Below are positions 10,791-18,646 of a DNA stretch of 64,000 bases, piece by piece (the first letter of the stretch is position 1; each line of letters starts with the position of its first letter). The notes below the pieces were generated by a model that saw only the letters and a list, made by a program, of their open reading frames with translations, had not been told where the DNA came from and did no database searches. Origin of the DNA: Yoonia sp. SS1-5 (lineage in GTDB: Bacteria > Pseudomonadota > Alphaproteobacteria > Rhodobacterales > Rhodobacteraceae); contig NZ_CP151767.2 of NCBI RefSeq assembly GCF_038443705.2, positions 2,170,001 through 2,234,000 of the forward strand, given 5' to 3'. The position numbers were made by a program, and so were the translations under genes.

Positions 10791-11694
10791 AGGTTACGAA
10801 AACACGGGTTGGTTGCATCTCACCGCCACGATAGGTGCCAACCGCAACGGCACGGCCGTCGTAAGAGGCCCAGACCTCGTCACCAAATTCCACCCCTGCC
10901 GCCACAACCGGGGCGGGGTTTCCGTTGCGCAGCTTTGCAACGCTTTCCGCCAGACACCGGACTTCGGGCAGATCGGCAAGGCCGACCTCCAAAGGTTGCA
11001 GATAGGCATCAAGGGCGGGATCTTTGGCCTGCTGTTCAACCGTGGCAAGGTCGATGCCCTCCGAGGCAACAAAGGGGCCGGACCATATTCGGCGCAATGT
11101 CACAACATGGCCGCAACAGCCCAGTGCGGCACCCAGATCGCGGGCGATTGAGCGCACATACCCGCCCTTGCCACAGGTCATTTCAAGAACAACATGATCG
11201 GGATCCGGACGATCAACCAATAGCAGTTCTTCCACCCAGAGCGGGCGGGCGGCAAGCGCCATGTCCTCACCCTCGCGGGCCTTTTTATAGGCGCGTTCAC
11301 CATCGACCTTCACCGCCGAAAACTGTGGGGGAACCTGCATGATATCGCCCACGAAACCGGCAAGGGCGGCCTTGATCGCCGCGTCATCCGGGCGCAGATC
11401 GCTGGTGGCGATAACAGTGCCTTCCGCGTCATCGGTATTGGTGGCCTGCCCCAGACGAACGGTAAAGACATAGGCTTTCAAGGCGTCGGTGATATAGGGG
11501 ACAGTCTTGGTGGCCTCGCCCAGCGCAACAGCCAACACCCCGGTCGCCTCGGGATCCAGCGTGCCCGCATGACCGGCCTTTTTGGCATCAAAGGCCCATT
11601 TGATCTTGTTGACGACGGCAGTCGACGTCATCCCCGCTGGTTTATCCACAACCAACCAGCCAGAAATATCGCGACCTTTGCGCTTGCGTGCCAT
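10789..11694 (-). CDS. truB: tRNA pseudouridine(55) synthase TruB
   Basis: The protein (301 residues from the chosen start) has the TruB blocks [15 protein letters not shown] and [16 protein letters not shown], the latter with the catalytic aspartate, and [14 protein letters not shown]. It makes pseudouridine 55 in the T-loop of tRNAs. The frame extends further upstream, but the ATG at 11694 is preceded by AGAGAGG at good distance and starts with [21 protein letters not shown], so I use it. TruB and rpsO are often neighbours; here an RTX and a DUF1643 gene separate them. Confidence 0.96.
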   Translation of the reverse strand: MARKRKGRDISGWLVVDKPAGMTSTAVVNKIKWAFDAKKAGHAGTLDPEATGVLAVALGEATKTVPYITDALKAYVFTVRLGQATNTDDAEGTVIATSDLRPDDAAIKAALAGFVGDIMQVPPQFSAVKVDGERAYKKAREGEDMALAARPLWVEELLLVDRPDPDHVVLEMTCGKGGYVRSIARDLGAALGCCGHVVTLRRIWSGPFVASEGIDLATVEQQAKDPALDAYLQPLEVGLADLPEVRCLAESVAKLRNGNPAPVVAAGVEFGDEVWASYDGRAVAVGTYRGGEMQPTRVFVT

Positions 11695-11787
11695 TGACGT
11701 GCCTCTCTGCAAAACCTCGGGGTTGCTAGTCCCCGGCACGCGGCGGGTCAAGCACCACAATCAGGTGACCGACATCGCATGAGCGGC

Positions 11788-12055
11788 CTTAGGGTCAGGA
11801 CCCTTCAATTCCACGCCGCCAGCGCTGACTTCACGAAATATCAGCGGTTTGGGACGCGCAGACCATAGTTGTTCTACGGACAAGCGGCCCACGCCGCTGA
11901 GATGAAGTGAAATCCGCGCCCAAGGGGTTTGACTGATTTCGGCCGTGATCAGCGTTACATCCCCTTGAAATAGAACCACTATTGCGGCGGGGCTGCGCCT
12001 CGTCACGACCAAAATCAGTCAAACTGGCGACGTGGAATTGAAGGGTCCTGACCCT
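11788..12055. repeat. MITE-like element with 24-bp perfect terminal inverted repeats
   Basis: The bases 11791-11814 (beginning AGGGTCAGGACCC) are repeated exactly as a reverse complement at 12032-12055. Similarity continues a few bases on both sides with single mismatches. A second, nested inverted pair of 21 bp with two mismatches lies at 11928-11948 and 12003-12023 (TTTGACTGATTT core). No transposase is encoded. The right end supplies the first base of the stop codon of the VOC gene, so the element may have inserted at or redefined that gene's end. It fills the 360-base space between truB and the VOC gene. Confidence 0.7.
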
Positions 12056-12453
12056 CAGGGCATCCCATGCCAGACAAGTTCCAACCGGATGCCGCCGGGT
12101 TCGGTAAAGATCATGTGCTTGCGCGGGCCCTTGCCCATGAATTCAGGCATGAACGCGACGATAACCCCCGGTGTCCGGGAAATCCTGTCGGCCAGATCCA
12201 TCAGGACCTGTTCTGTGGGGACACTCATCGCCAGATGATGCAATCCGATATGGGCGCGCCTGTCGAAATCGGCAGCGCCCGGATCGGTCTGCCACAGTGT
12301 CAGCCGCAATGCGCCATCAGTCACCGTCGTGCGGGGATAGCCCGGATCGCGGGCGGTCTCTGTCCAGCCAAGCACGTCCACAAAGAACCCGGTTGTCTCG
12401 TCAAGATCACGTACAGCCAGACCAAGATGGTTCAAGCCTTCTGTTTCAGCCAT
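12055..12453 (-). CDS. VOC-family (glyoxalase/bleomycin-resistance fold) protein
   Basis: From the ATG at 12453 the protein has 132 residues. It starts LNHLGLAVRDLDETTGFFVD, with the first metal-ligand histidine of the VOC fold, and has HIGLHHLAMSV in the middle and FTEPGGIRLELVWHG at the end with the last glutamate. This is a single-domain VOC metalloprotein of unknown substrate. An upstream in-frame ATG was rejected because it reaches into the GNAT gene without similarity to the family. It overlaps the GNAT gene by 8 bases. Its stop codon lies at the right edge of the MITE-like repeat. Confidence 0.85.
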   Translation of the reverse strand: MAETEGLNHLGLAVRDLDETTGFFVDVLGWTETARDPGYPRTTVTDGALRLTLWQTDPGAADFDRRAHIGLHHLAMSVPTEQVLMDLADRISRTPGVIVAFMPEFMGKGPRKHMIFTEPGGIRLELVWHGMP

Positions 12454-12922
12454 GCTGCACCCCCCGCCAGAAGATAACCTTGTCATCGCCGGGCGCCCAA
12501 AAGTCACGAATGCAGCCCTGTTGTTCAAAACCTTGCGCCAGATAGAATGCGCGGGGGCCCTCAAACGCAGCGGCACCGGACGTCTCGGCGATCAGAACAC
12601 GCTGTCCCTTGCCCTGCAGGTCGCCCAGAAGTGCGGTCGTCAACGCGCCGCCGCACCCCGTCCCTTGCTGATCTGGGGCAACGGCGATCGCCAGCATGTT
12701 CCAGCTGCCGTCGGCAAATTGCGCAGGCACGGCATAGCAAAAGCCCACCGGCGTTTCATCAACAAACGCGGTCAGCCACAGATCGAGGCTGTCAGGGTCG
12801 GACAGAAACGGCGCGATCATATCTGCCAGCATCTCGGCGGGAAACAGGGCGGTCTGGTCAAGAACCGCGCACAGATCGGGAAGATCAGCAGCTTGTGTCG
12901 GGCGAACGGACATGTGCCTCAT
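12446..12922 (-). CDS. GNAT-family N-acetyltransferase
   Basis: This 158-residue protein has the GNAT acetyl-CoA loop in VAPDQQGTGCGGALTTALLG (the Q/RxxGxG/A pattern, about residues 83-102) and a C-terminal FYLAQGFEQQGCIRDFW block typical of the fold. The acceptor is unknown. The start overlaps the recQ stop (ATGA), so it is translated with recQ and followed by the VOC gene in a three-gene operon. A second ATG three codons downstream is an equally possible start. Confidence 0.85.
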   Translation of the reverse strand: MRHMSVRPTQAADLPDLCAVLDQTALFPAEMLADMIAPFLSDPDSLDLWLTAFVDETPVGFCYAVPAQFADGSWNMLAIAVAPDQQGTGCGGALTTALLGDLQGKGQRVLIAETSGAAAFEGPRAFYLAQGFEQQGCIRDFWAPGDDKVIFWRGVQHG

Positions 12923-14952
12923 GTGCTCTCCAGAACTTCGAGGAATGCTTCACCAAACCGTTCGGCATATTTGTCGCCAAGAAGGCGGCTGAGGTGATCT
13001 ATATCGGTCGCCGGAAGCCTGGCCACTTTCGCGATCAGCGAGGCCGAGCAACTCATGGGTTTGTCCGCACCATGTGGTCCACGGCTGAGCCGGGCCTGCG
13101 CCTCAAGCAGCTTGTCGTAGATCTGCGCCTCATTGCGGCCAGCCAACTTGCGGCGGGCCGGGTGAATGTCGTCAACAGCGCCTGCAATCACCTCGAGAAA
13201 GGCGCGTCCGTAGCTTTCAAGCTTTTTCGCACCCACACCGCCGATATTCGCCATCTCATCCAGATTGGCAGGGCGTTTCTCGGCCATCTCGATCAGGGTG
13301 CGATCGTTGAAAATAATATAGGCTGGCGCATTTGCCTGCTCTGCCAGATAGCGGCGCTTGGCCTTGAGGGCGGACAAGAGCGGCGCATCCTCTTCACTGA
13401 CCAGCATGCGCACCTGCGGGCCGGATTTTGCGGCGCGGATCGTATCACGACGCAGGCTGATCGTGGCCTCACCGCGCAGGATCGGACGGGCCGCCGGGGT
13501 CATCCGCAAGGCGCCGTGCCGTTCGCGATCCGGACGGACAAGATCATGACCCATCATCTGCCGGAAAATCGCCTGCCACTGGCGTTTGTCATAATCCGTG
13601 CCAACACCAAAGGTGGGCAGCGCGTCATGCCCGCGCTGCTGGATCTTGTCGGTCATATTGCCCAGCAGAATATCAATCAGGTGACCTGCGCCAAACCACT
13701 CCTCTGTCCGCAGGGCTGCCGATAGGGCCATGCGGACCGGGGTTGTGCCGTCAAACACCTCGGCCGGCTTGTCACAAAGATCGCATTTGCCGCAGGGGCC
13801 GGGCGTCTCGCCAAAATATTCCAACAGGTTCTGCCGGCGGCAATGCAACGCCTCTGCCAGACCCAACAATGCGTTCAGGCGGCCATGATCAGCAGCCCGA
13901 CGCTCTGCAGGGGCAAGCCCCTCGTCGATTTGCTGGCGGCGATAGCGAATGTCATCCGGGCCAAACAGGGTCAGGGTTTCGGCAGGTGCGCCATCGCGAC
14001 CAGCGCGACCAATCTCTTGATAATAGGCCTCGATTGATTTGGGCAGGTCCGCATGGGCCACCCAGCGAATGTCGGGCTTGTCGATCCCCATCCCGAACGC
14101 AATCGTCGCACAAACGATCAGCCCGTCCTCTTGCTGAAAACGGCGTTCGACATCGCGCCTGTCCTCGGCGTCCATCCCGCCGTGATAGTGGCAGGCCGAA
14201 TGCCCGGCCTCACCCAAAGCGCGGGCGAGCGTTTCGGTCTTCGCACGCGTGCCGCAATAGACAATGCCGGACTGTCCCTTGCGGGCCGCCGCAAAGTTCA
14301 GGATCTGATTGCGCGGGCCATCCTTGACCGCAAAGGCCAGATGAATGTTGGGCCGGTCGAAACCCTGCAGAAAAGTGGCCGGGGACTGGCCCGCAAATAG
14401 CTTTTGGACAATCTCGGCGCGGGTTTCGGCGTCAGCCGTGGCGGTAAAGGCCGCAAGCGGCACATCAAGGGCTTCGCAAAGCTCGCCGATGCGCAGGTAG
14501 TCGGGGCGAAAATCATGGCCCCACTGGCTGACGCAATGGGCCTCATCCACAGCAATCAGGCTGATATTGGCGCGATGCAGCATCTGGATCGTGCCGCCGG
14601 ATGCCAAACGCTCTGGCGCCATATAAAGCAGCTTCAACGTCCCATCGTCGAGGGCCGCCCAGACGGCATCGGTTTCTTCTTCGGTATTGCCAGAGGTTAG
14701 CGCGCCTGCGGCGACGCCTGCCTCGCGCAGACCGCGGACCTGATCGCGCATCAACGCAATCAGCGGCGAAATTACAACGGTTACACCGCTGCGCAACAGT
14801 GCCGGAAGCTGGAAACACAGCGACTTGCCACCGCCCGTGGGCATGATCGCCAGCGTGTTCTGGCCGCCGGCAACCGCCTCGACAATTTCCTGCTGGCCGG
14901 GTCGGAAACTGTCAAAGCCAAAAACGTCACTCAACAGCGTGGCAGCGCGCAT
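12919..14952 (-). CDS. recQ: ATP-dependent DNA helicase RecQ
   Basis: This 677-residue protein has the SF2 helicase motifs in order: Walker A in MPTGGGKSLCFQLPAL, DEAH box in VDEAHCVSQWGHDFRPDY, motif VI around QEIGRAGRDG. A RecQ zinc site follows with CRRQNLLEYF and CGKCDLC, then a winged-helix region and a C-terminal HRDC domain (about 525-605, LKAKRRYLAEQANAPAYIIF). It unwinds DNA 3'-to-5' in recombination repair. Length is slightly above the usual 600-620, with an extended C terminus. Confidence 0.96.
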   Translation of the reverse strand: MRAATLLSDVFGFDSFRPGQQEIVEAVAGGQNTLAIMPTGGGKSLCFQLPALLRSGVTVVISPLIALMRDQVRGLREAGVAAGALTSGNTEEETDAVWAALDDGTLKLLYMAPERLASGGTIQMLHRANISLIAVDEAHCVSQWGHDFRPDYLRIGELCEALDVPLAAFTATADAETRAEIVQKLFAGQSPATFLQGFDRPNIHLAFAVKDGPRNQILNFAAARKGQSGIVYCGTRAKTETLARALGEAGHSACHYHGGMDAEDRRDVERRFQQEDGLIVCATIAFGMGIDKPDIRWVAHADLPKSIEAYYQEIGRAGRDGAPAETLTLFGPDDIRYRRQQIDEGLAPAERRAADHGRLNALLGLAEALHCRRQNLLEYFGETPGPCGKCDLCDKPAEVFDGTTPVRMALSAALRTEEWFGAGHLIDILLGNMTDKIQQRGHDALPTFGVGTDYDKRQWQAIFRQMMGHDLVRPDRERHGALRMTPAARPILRGEATISLRRDTIRAAKSGPQVRMLVSEEDAPLLSALKAKRRYLAEQANAPAYIIFNDRTLIEMAEKRPANLDEMANIGGVGAKKLESYGRAFLEVIAGAVDDIHPARRKLAGRNEAQIYDKLLEAQARLSRGPHGADKPMSCSASLIAKVARLPATDIDHLSRLLGDKYAERFGEAFLEVLEST

Positions 14953-15043
14953 GGGTGGGACCTGTCATTATGATTATTCTGCTCTTGAGGGTCACAATCC
15001 CACGCTAAGAATCAGTAAACAAGTCCAAGCAGCCCCGCGCACG

Positions 15044-15079
15044 AAAAAAGGGCCGGTCCCTTATATGGGTCCGGCCCTT
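15044..15079 (-). terminator. Intrinsic terminator after the 109-residue secreted protein
   Basis: On the minus strand AAGGGCCGG pairs with CCGGCCCTT and is followed by TTTTTT. It ends the two-gene unit of tandem paralogs. Confidence 0.85.
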
Positions 15080-15102
15080 GAGCGGGAGGGAGGTTGGGTG
15101 GT

Positions 15103-15432
15103 TTAGTTAACGATGAATTCTTTCTGTGCGGCGACCTGTCCGTCGACCTTGAGAACAGCAATGACGTCGCGCTTGGCGGGCAGCACAGTGTTGACGCGGA
15201 CGTCTGTGTTGGCGCCTGCATTCACCATTTCAGCGCCCAGCAATGCGCCCTGCTCACCAGTGTGGAAGTCGTAGATTTCAACAACACCGTTGTTGTCTGC
15301 GGTCACCAGACCCAGCTCCAGCACGGTGCCGGCATCCAATGTGCGGCCCTTCTGGAAATAGCTGTCAGCAGCGCCAGCAGTAGCAGTCACAGCAACAGCA
15401 GCGGCGGCGAGTACGATTGATTTGATAGACAT
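15103..15432 (-). CDS. Small secreted protein, tandem paralog 2
   Basis: This 109-residue protein has a clear Sec signal (SIKSIVLAAAAVAVTATAGA, cleavage near residue 21) and a mature part of about 88 residues that is predicted all-beta, with YFQKGRTLDAG, GVVEIYDFHTGEQGALLG and KRDVIAVLKVDGQ. About two thirds of its residues match the neighbouring gene at 15531-15860, so the pair arose by tandem duplication. The pattern loosely recalls DUF7282-like domains (a repeated lG.....aG..tdV.v..LP motif), but I do not recognise the family with certainty. AAGGAAC precedes the ATG. Confidence 0.8.
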   Translation of the reverse strand: MSIKSIVLAAAAVAVTATAGAADSYFQKGRTLDAGTVLELGLVTADNNGVVEIYDFHTGEQGALLGAEMVNAGANTDVRVNTVLPAKRDVIAVLKVDGQVAAQKEFIVN

Positions 15433-15530
15433 GAGAGAGTTCCTTTTGAGAGATTTTTAAGATGTGAGAGATATTGAGAGAGGGATTGGGGGCCCGGACC
15501 GGCCCTTTGGACCAGCCCGGACAGGGGGGA

Positions 15531-15860
15531 TTAGTTCACGACGAAGTCTTTTGCCGCTTTTTCCTGACCGTCGACACTGATCACGGCGATCACGTCACGC
15601 TTGGTCGGCAGGCCGGTTTTGACGCGGACATCTGTGTTGGCGCCAGCGCTCAGCTGCTCGGTGCCCAGCAGGGCGCCGCGCTCACCGCGGTGGTAGTCAT
15701 AGATGGCGACCACGCCGTTACCTTCGGCTGTGATCAGGCCCAGATCCAGGGTGCTGCCTGCGTCCAGCGTGCGGCCCTTCTGGAAGTATGTGTCTGCAAC
15801 ACTTGCGCTTGCTGTGATGGAAGCGGCGGCTGCGGCGAGGATGAGTGTCTTGATTGTCAT
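15531..15860 (-). CDS. Small secreted protein, tandem paralog 1
   Basis: From the ATG at 15860 the product also has exactly 109 residues, with a Sec signal (TIKTLILAAAAASITASASV) and the same blocks as its neighbour: YFQKGRTLDAG, GVVAIYDYHRGERGALLG and KRDVIAVISVDGQ. AAAAAGGAC lies at good distance from this ATG, which is why the longer upstream frame was not used. No cysteines occur in the mature part. It is probably periplasmic or extracellular; function is unknown. The unit is likely expressed from a promoter within 15861-16095. Confidence 0.8.
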   Translation of the reverse strand: MTIKTLILAAAAASITASASVADTYFQKGRTLDAGSTLDLGLITAEGNGVVAIYDYHRGERGALLGTEQLSAGANTDVRVKTGLPTKRDVIAVISVDGQEKAAKDFVVN

Positions 15861-16579
15861 TGTCTTAGTCCTTTTTAAAGTTTGGTTTGTTGCGGTGCAG
15901 AGCGTGTCTGCTTGCGTTTCGATGAGGCTAAGATTGTCGCTGTTGCTGTGTTTTGGTAGGGCGTGGCCGATCACGAAAAAGGTGATGATTGTGAGGTGTT
16001 TTGGTGCTTGACACGCGTGATGCGGGCTCTAATCGCGCTTCATGTGCGTTTACGCACAAAACTGACATTGCATCTGTGCGCAAGCTGCCCTTGGGTTAAG
16101 CGCGGGGGTTGGCGAAAGGCTTCATCTGTTCACAGGTTACAGGGTTACCCAAAGGCGTGAGCGGCCAATATTTCCACCCGGTGCCGGGTCTGTGAGCGAT
16201 CTGAAACCATTGAGGGGCCGTTTCGGCATATTCCAGCAGGGAATCAGCGGCCCAAAACGGGACAAAACGAGTCGGATGGGTGCGGGTGGCGATCAATGAG
16301 CCGACCAGAATCGCAATCAGTCCCGTCAGCCTCTTCAGAATGACGCGATGAATAGGGCCACTGAGTGGCATTTTCTGTTTTTCGGGCCCGCAGCAAGTTT
16401 TCGCCCGACGTAATCGGGTTCGCAGTGCCAGATATTCGCCTTCGACCTATGTCGTCGGTGGAAATTGTGGCTATATTTTTATTCATATTATGTATATGTA
16501 TACCCTTGTCCGGGTGCATCCGAGTGATCGACATCTGGATAGCAGGCTTGCGCGCCCGAAACGTGAAAGGAACTGCCAC
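15861..16579. other. Intergenic stretch with one doubtful ORF
   Basis: This 719-base stretch holds the promoter of the tandem secreted genes (minus strand) and that of the enolase-superfamily gene (plus strand). A short perfect palindrome, TGTGCGT-TT-ACGCACA, lies at 16043-16058 and may be an operator. The region 16470-16500 is AT-rich and contains TTATGTATAT (16488-16497), a weak relative of the TGATGTATCA motif found elsewhere in the window. The only candidate gene is the doubtful minus-strand ORF at 16096-16371. Confidence 0.5.
16096..16371 (-). CDS. Doubtful small ORF, 91 residues
   Basis: The frame codes for a 91-residue basic protein with one hydrophobic stretch (RLTGLIAILVGSLIA, about residues 14-28) that could be a membrane anchor or signal, followed by a polar tail. 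There is no clear ribosome site and I recognise no domain. It may be a real small membrane protein or a chance frame. Confidence 0.3.
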   Translation of the reverse strand: MPLSGPIHRVILKRLTGLIAILVGSLIATRTHPTRFVPFWAADSLLEYAETAPQWFQIAHRPGTGWKYWPLTPLGNPVTCEQMKPFANPRA

Positions 16580-17740
16580 ATGAAAATCACGGCAATCAAA
16601 AGCCATGTGCTGCAATATGACCTGCCCGAGGAACTGGGCTATTCGCAGCAATATTATGCCAAACGCACCGCGCATCTTGTCGAGGTGCAGACCGATGAAG
16701 GGATCACCGGGTGGGGCGAATGCTTTGGCCCCGGCCCTATCGCGCTGGCCAATAAGGGTATTGTCGAAGGCGTCATTGCACCCATGGTCATCGGAATGGA
16801 CCCGATGGATCGGGACGTGATCTGGCACAAGGTCTACAATCTGATGCGGGATCATGGGCAGAAAGGCATGCCGATGCAGTCGCTATCGGGCGTGGATATT
16901 GCGCTGTGGGATATTGCCGGCAAGATCTGCCAACAGCCCCTGCACAAACTGATCGGCGGAACCCATCGCAAGCATGTGCGTGCGTACGGCTATGGCATGA
17001 TGCTAAAGCGCGAAAGCGTCGCAGACCATATCGCCCGTTTCAAGGACGAGGCGGCAGCCATCATCGCAATGGGCTTTACAGCGACCAAGATGAAAACAGG
17101 TCTTGGCCCAAAGGAAGATGTCAGGCTTTGCGCAGCCGTTGCCGAAGGTGTTGGCGACGCAAGGTTCATGGTGGACGCCAATCATTGCTACACAACGTCA
17201 GACGCATTCTATGTGGGCCGCGGGTTAGAGGAATTGGGCGCCTACTGGTTTGAAGAACCCGTCGCCCCCGAAGATCACGACGGCTACCGCGAATTGCGCG
17301 CGGGCCTCAAGGTCAACATCTCGGGCGGTGAGGCTGAATTCGGCCGCTGGGGCTGGCGCCAGATCCTTGAGAACCGGGGATTGGACATCGCGCAGCCAGA
17401 GGTCTGCGCCTTGGGGGGCATTACGGAATATCTGCGCGTGCTCGCCCTATGTCACGCTCACTTTACGCCCGTCGTGAACCATGTCTGGGGTTCTGCGGTT
17501 GCCGTGGCGACCAATCTGCACCTGCTTGCCGCAATGCCACCACTGCCCGGCGGCCTGCATCCGTGGGAACCAATGCTGGAATTTGACACGACCCATAACC
17601 TGTTTCGTGACAATCTTTTGGCCGAGCCGCTGGATATTCAGGGGCAGGTTGCCACCAATGATGGGTTCGTGACGGTCCCGCAGGGGCCGGGCATCGGGGT
17701 CACGCCTGATCCGGATTTCATCAAGCACTACGAAATCTGA
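16580..17740 (+). CDS. Enolase-superfamily enzyme (mandelate racemase/muconate lactonizing type)
   Basis: This 386-residue enzyme has the superfamily capping domain and a barrel with catalytic lysines at K170 and K172 (TKMKTG), metal ligands D199 (MVDANH), E225/E226 (FEEP) and E251 (GGEAE), and a histidine at H301 (VVNHVWGS). Such enzymes abstract a proton alpha to a carboxylate; sugar-acid dehydratases and racemases are common. The start at 16580 is preceded by AAAGGA; a longer frame from 16490 lacks this. It converges on a FadR-type regulator gene, which probably controls it. No transporter is adjacent, so the substrate cannot be named. Confidence 0.88.
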   Translation: MKITAIKSHVLQYDLPEELGYSQQYYAKRTAHLVEVQTDEGITGWGECFGPGPIALANKGIVEGVIAPMVIGMDPMDRDVIWHKVYNLMRDHGQKGMPMQSLSGVDIALWDIAGKICQQPLHKLIGGTHRKHVRAYGYGMMLKRESVADHIARFKDEAAAIIAMGFTATKMKTGLGPKEDVRLCAAVAEGVGDARFMVDANHCYTTSDAFYVGRGLEELGAYWFEEPVAPEDHDGYRELRAGLKVNISGGEAEFGRWGWRQILENRGLDIAQPEVCALGGITEYLRVLALCHAHFTPVVNHVWGSAVAVATNLHLLAAMPPLPGGLHPWEPMLEFDTTHNLFRDNLLAEPLDIQGQVATNDGFVTVPQGPGIGVTPDPDFIKHYEI

Positions 17741-17752
17741 ACCCGCGGCCAA

Positions 17753-18436
17753 TCACCGGGCGTCTGGGGCCGCGTCCAGTCTTGCAGCAAGACGGGCGGC
17801 GGCATCTGTCAGATGCGCTGTCATGGCCCGGCGCGCCTGCGCTGCATCGCCATCGGCAATCGCGTCGGATATGTCGCGATGAAGCGGCAGCGATTTGCGA
17901 TTGCGCGCCGCATCCGGATTGGTCAACCGGATGCTCAGCAGCAATCCGGTGAAGATGGCGTTTTCCAAAGCGTCAAAATACCTGTTTCGGGCAGTGTGCA
18001 AAATGGCGATGTGAAATCTGGCATCCGCCACGACATATTCATTGTTCTGGCCAACGGTCTTTTCCATCTGGGCCAACGCGTCACGGATGGCCTGCATATC
18101 CCCGTCAGTGCGCCGTTGCGCCGCCAGCGCAGCTGCATCCGGCTCAACCGCCTGCCGCAACTCGATCAGGTCTTTCAATTGCCCGCCATCAAGCTGGACC
18201 CCCTGCTGCCATTGCAGGACAGCACGGTCCAGCAACTGCCAGTCTTTCGGATCCAGAACCCGGGTGCCGATCCGCGGCCGCACCTCAAGCATTCCCTTCG
18301 CGACAAGCATGCGCACAGCCTCGCGGACCACGGTCCGGCTGACCCCGAATTCTTCGCAAAGTAGCGGTTCCTCGGCCAGCGTTTGCCCGGGCGGGTAGAC
18401 GCCACCCAGAATGCGCGTGCCAATCTGTTCGGCCAC
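17753..18436 (-). CDS. FadR-type GntR transcriptional regulator
   Basis: The 227-residue frame has the winged-helix with FGVSRTVVREAVRMLVAKGM and EVRPRIGTRV, then an FCD ligand-binding domain with helix-borne histidines and ARFHIAILHTARN. The only standard in-frame start is GTG at 18436, yet family-like sequence (KLLSRNLSEQV) continues upstream in the same frame without ATG, GTG or TTG for more than 40 codons. Either the gene begins at GTG with a short N terminus, or a frameshift separates it from an ATG at 18522 in the neighbouring frame. A TGATGTATCA site lies at 18545-18554, suggesting autoregulation. Confidence 0.82.
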   Translation of the reverse strand: MAEQIGTRILGGVYPPGQTLAEEPLLCEEFGVSRTVVREAVRMLVAKGMLEVRPRIGTRVLDPKDWQLLDRAVLQWQQGVQLDGGQLKDLIELRQAVEPDAAALAAQRRTDGDMQAIRDALAQMEKTVGQNNEYVVADARFHIAILHTARNRYFDALENAIFTGLLLSIRLTNPDAARNRKSLPLHRDISDAIADGDAAQARRAMTAHLTDAAARLAARLDAAPDAR

Positions 18437-18544
18437 CTGTTCGGACAGGTTGCGACTAAGAAGCTTTGTTTGCGGTGACGGATTGATGTCGATTGTGCCT
18501 TGTATGTGGGGGTGTCGCGCATTTGCGCAGCTGCCCGGGGCGTT

Positions 18545-18554
18545 TGATACATCA
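18545..18554 (-). promoter_or_regulatory. Putative GntR operator TGATGTATCA
   Basis: On the minus strand the 13 bases ATGATGTATCAAA match exactly the site before the other GntR gene (30329-30341). It is a near-palindrome (8 of 10 positions) about 110 bases before the GTG of the FadR-type gene. Confidence 0.55.
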
Positions 18555-18600
18555 TATCTTTGCGGCGGCGGCGGTCAACGACGGCTGCGATCATGAAAAT

Positions 18601-18622
18601 GGGCACCCCAGATGGGATGCCC
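18601..18622 (-). terminator. Stem-loop terminator after the iron-binding protein gene
   Basis: GGGCACCC and GGGATGCCC pair with one mismatch; on the minus strand a short T run (ATTTTC) follows. It lies about 25 bases after the stop codon at 18647. Confidence 0.65.
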
Positions 18623-18646
18623 AATCCGCTTTGGCGTTGTGGCCGC

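Noticed and set aside
11761..12012. 83-residue minus-strand frame inside the MITE-like element
   Set aside because: It runs through a terminal inverted repeat, resembles no transposase and has no ribosome site, so the element is treated as non-coding.
16244..16855. 203-residue minus-strand frame overlapping the enolase-superfamily gene
   Set aside because: Most of it is antisense to a well-supported gene and the translation is histidine- and isoleucine-rich without motifs.
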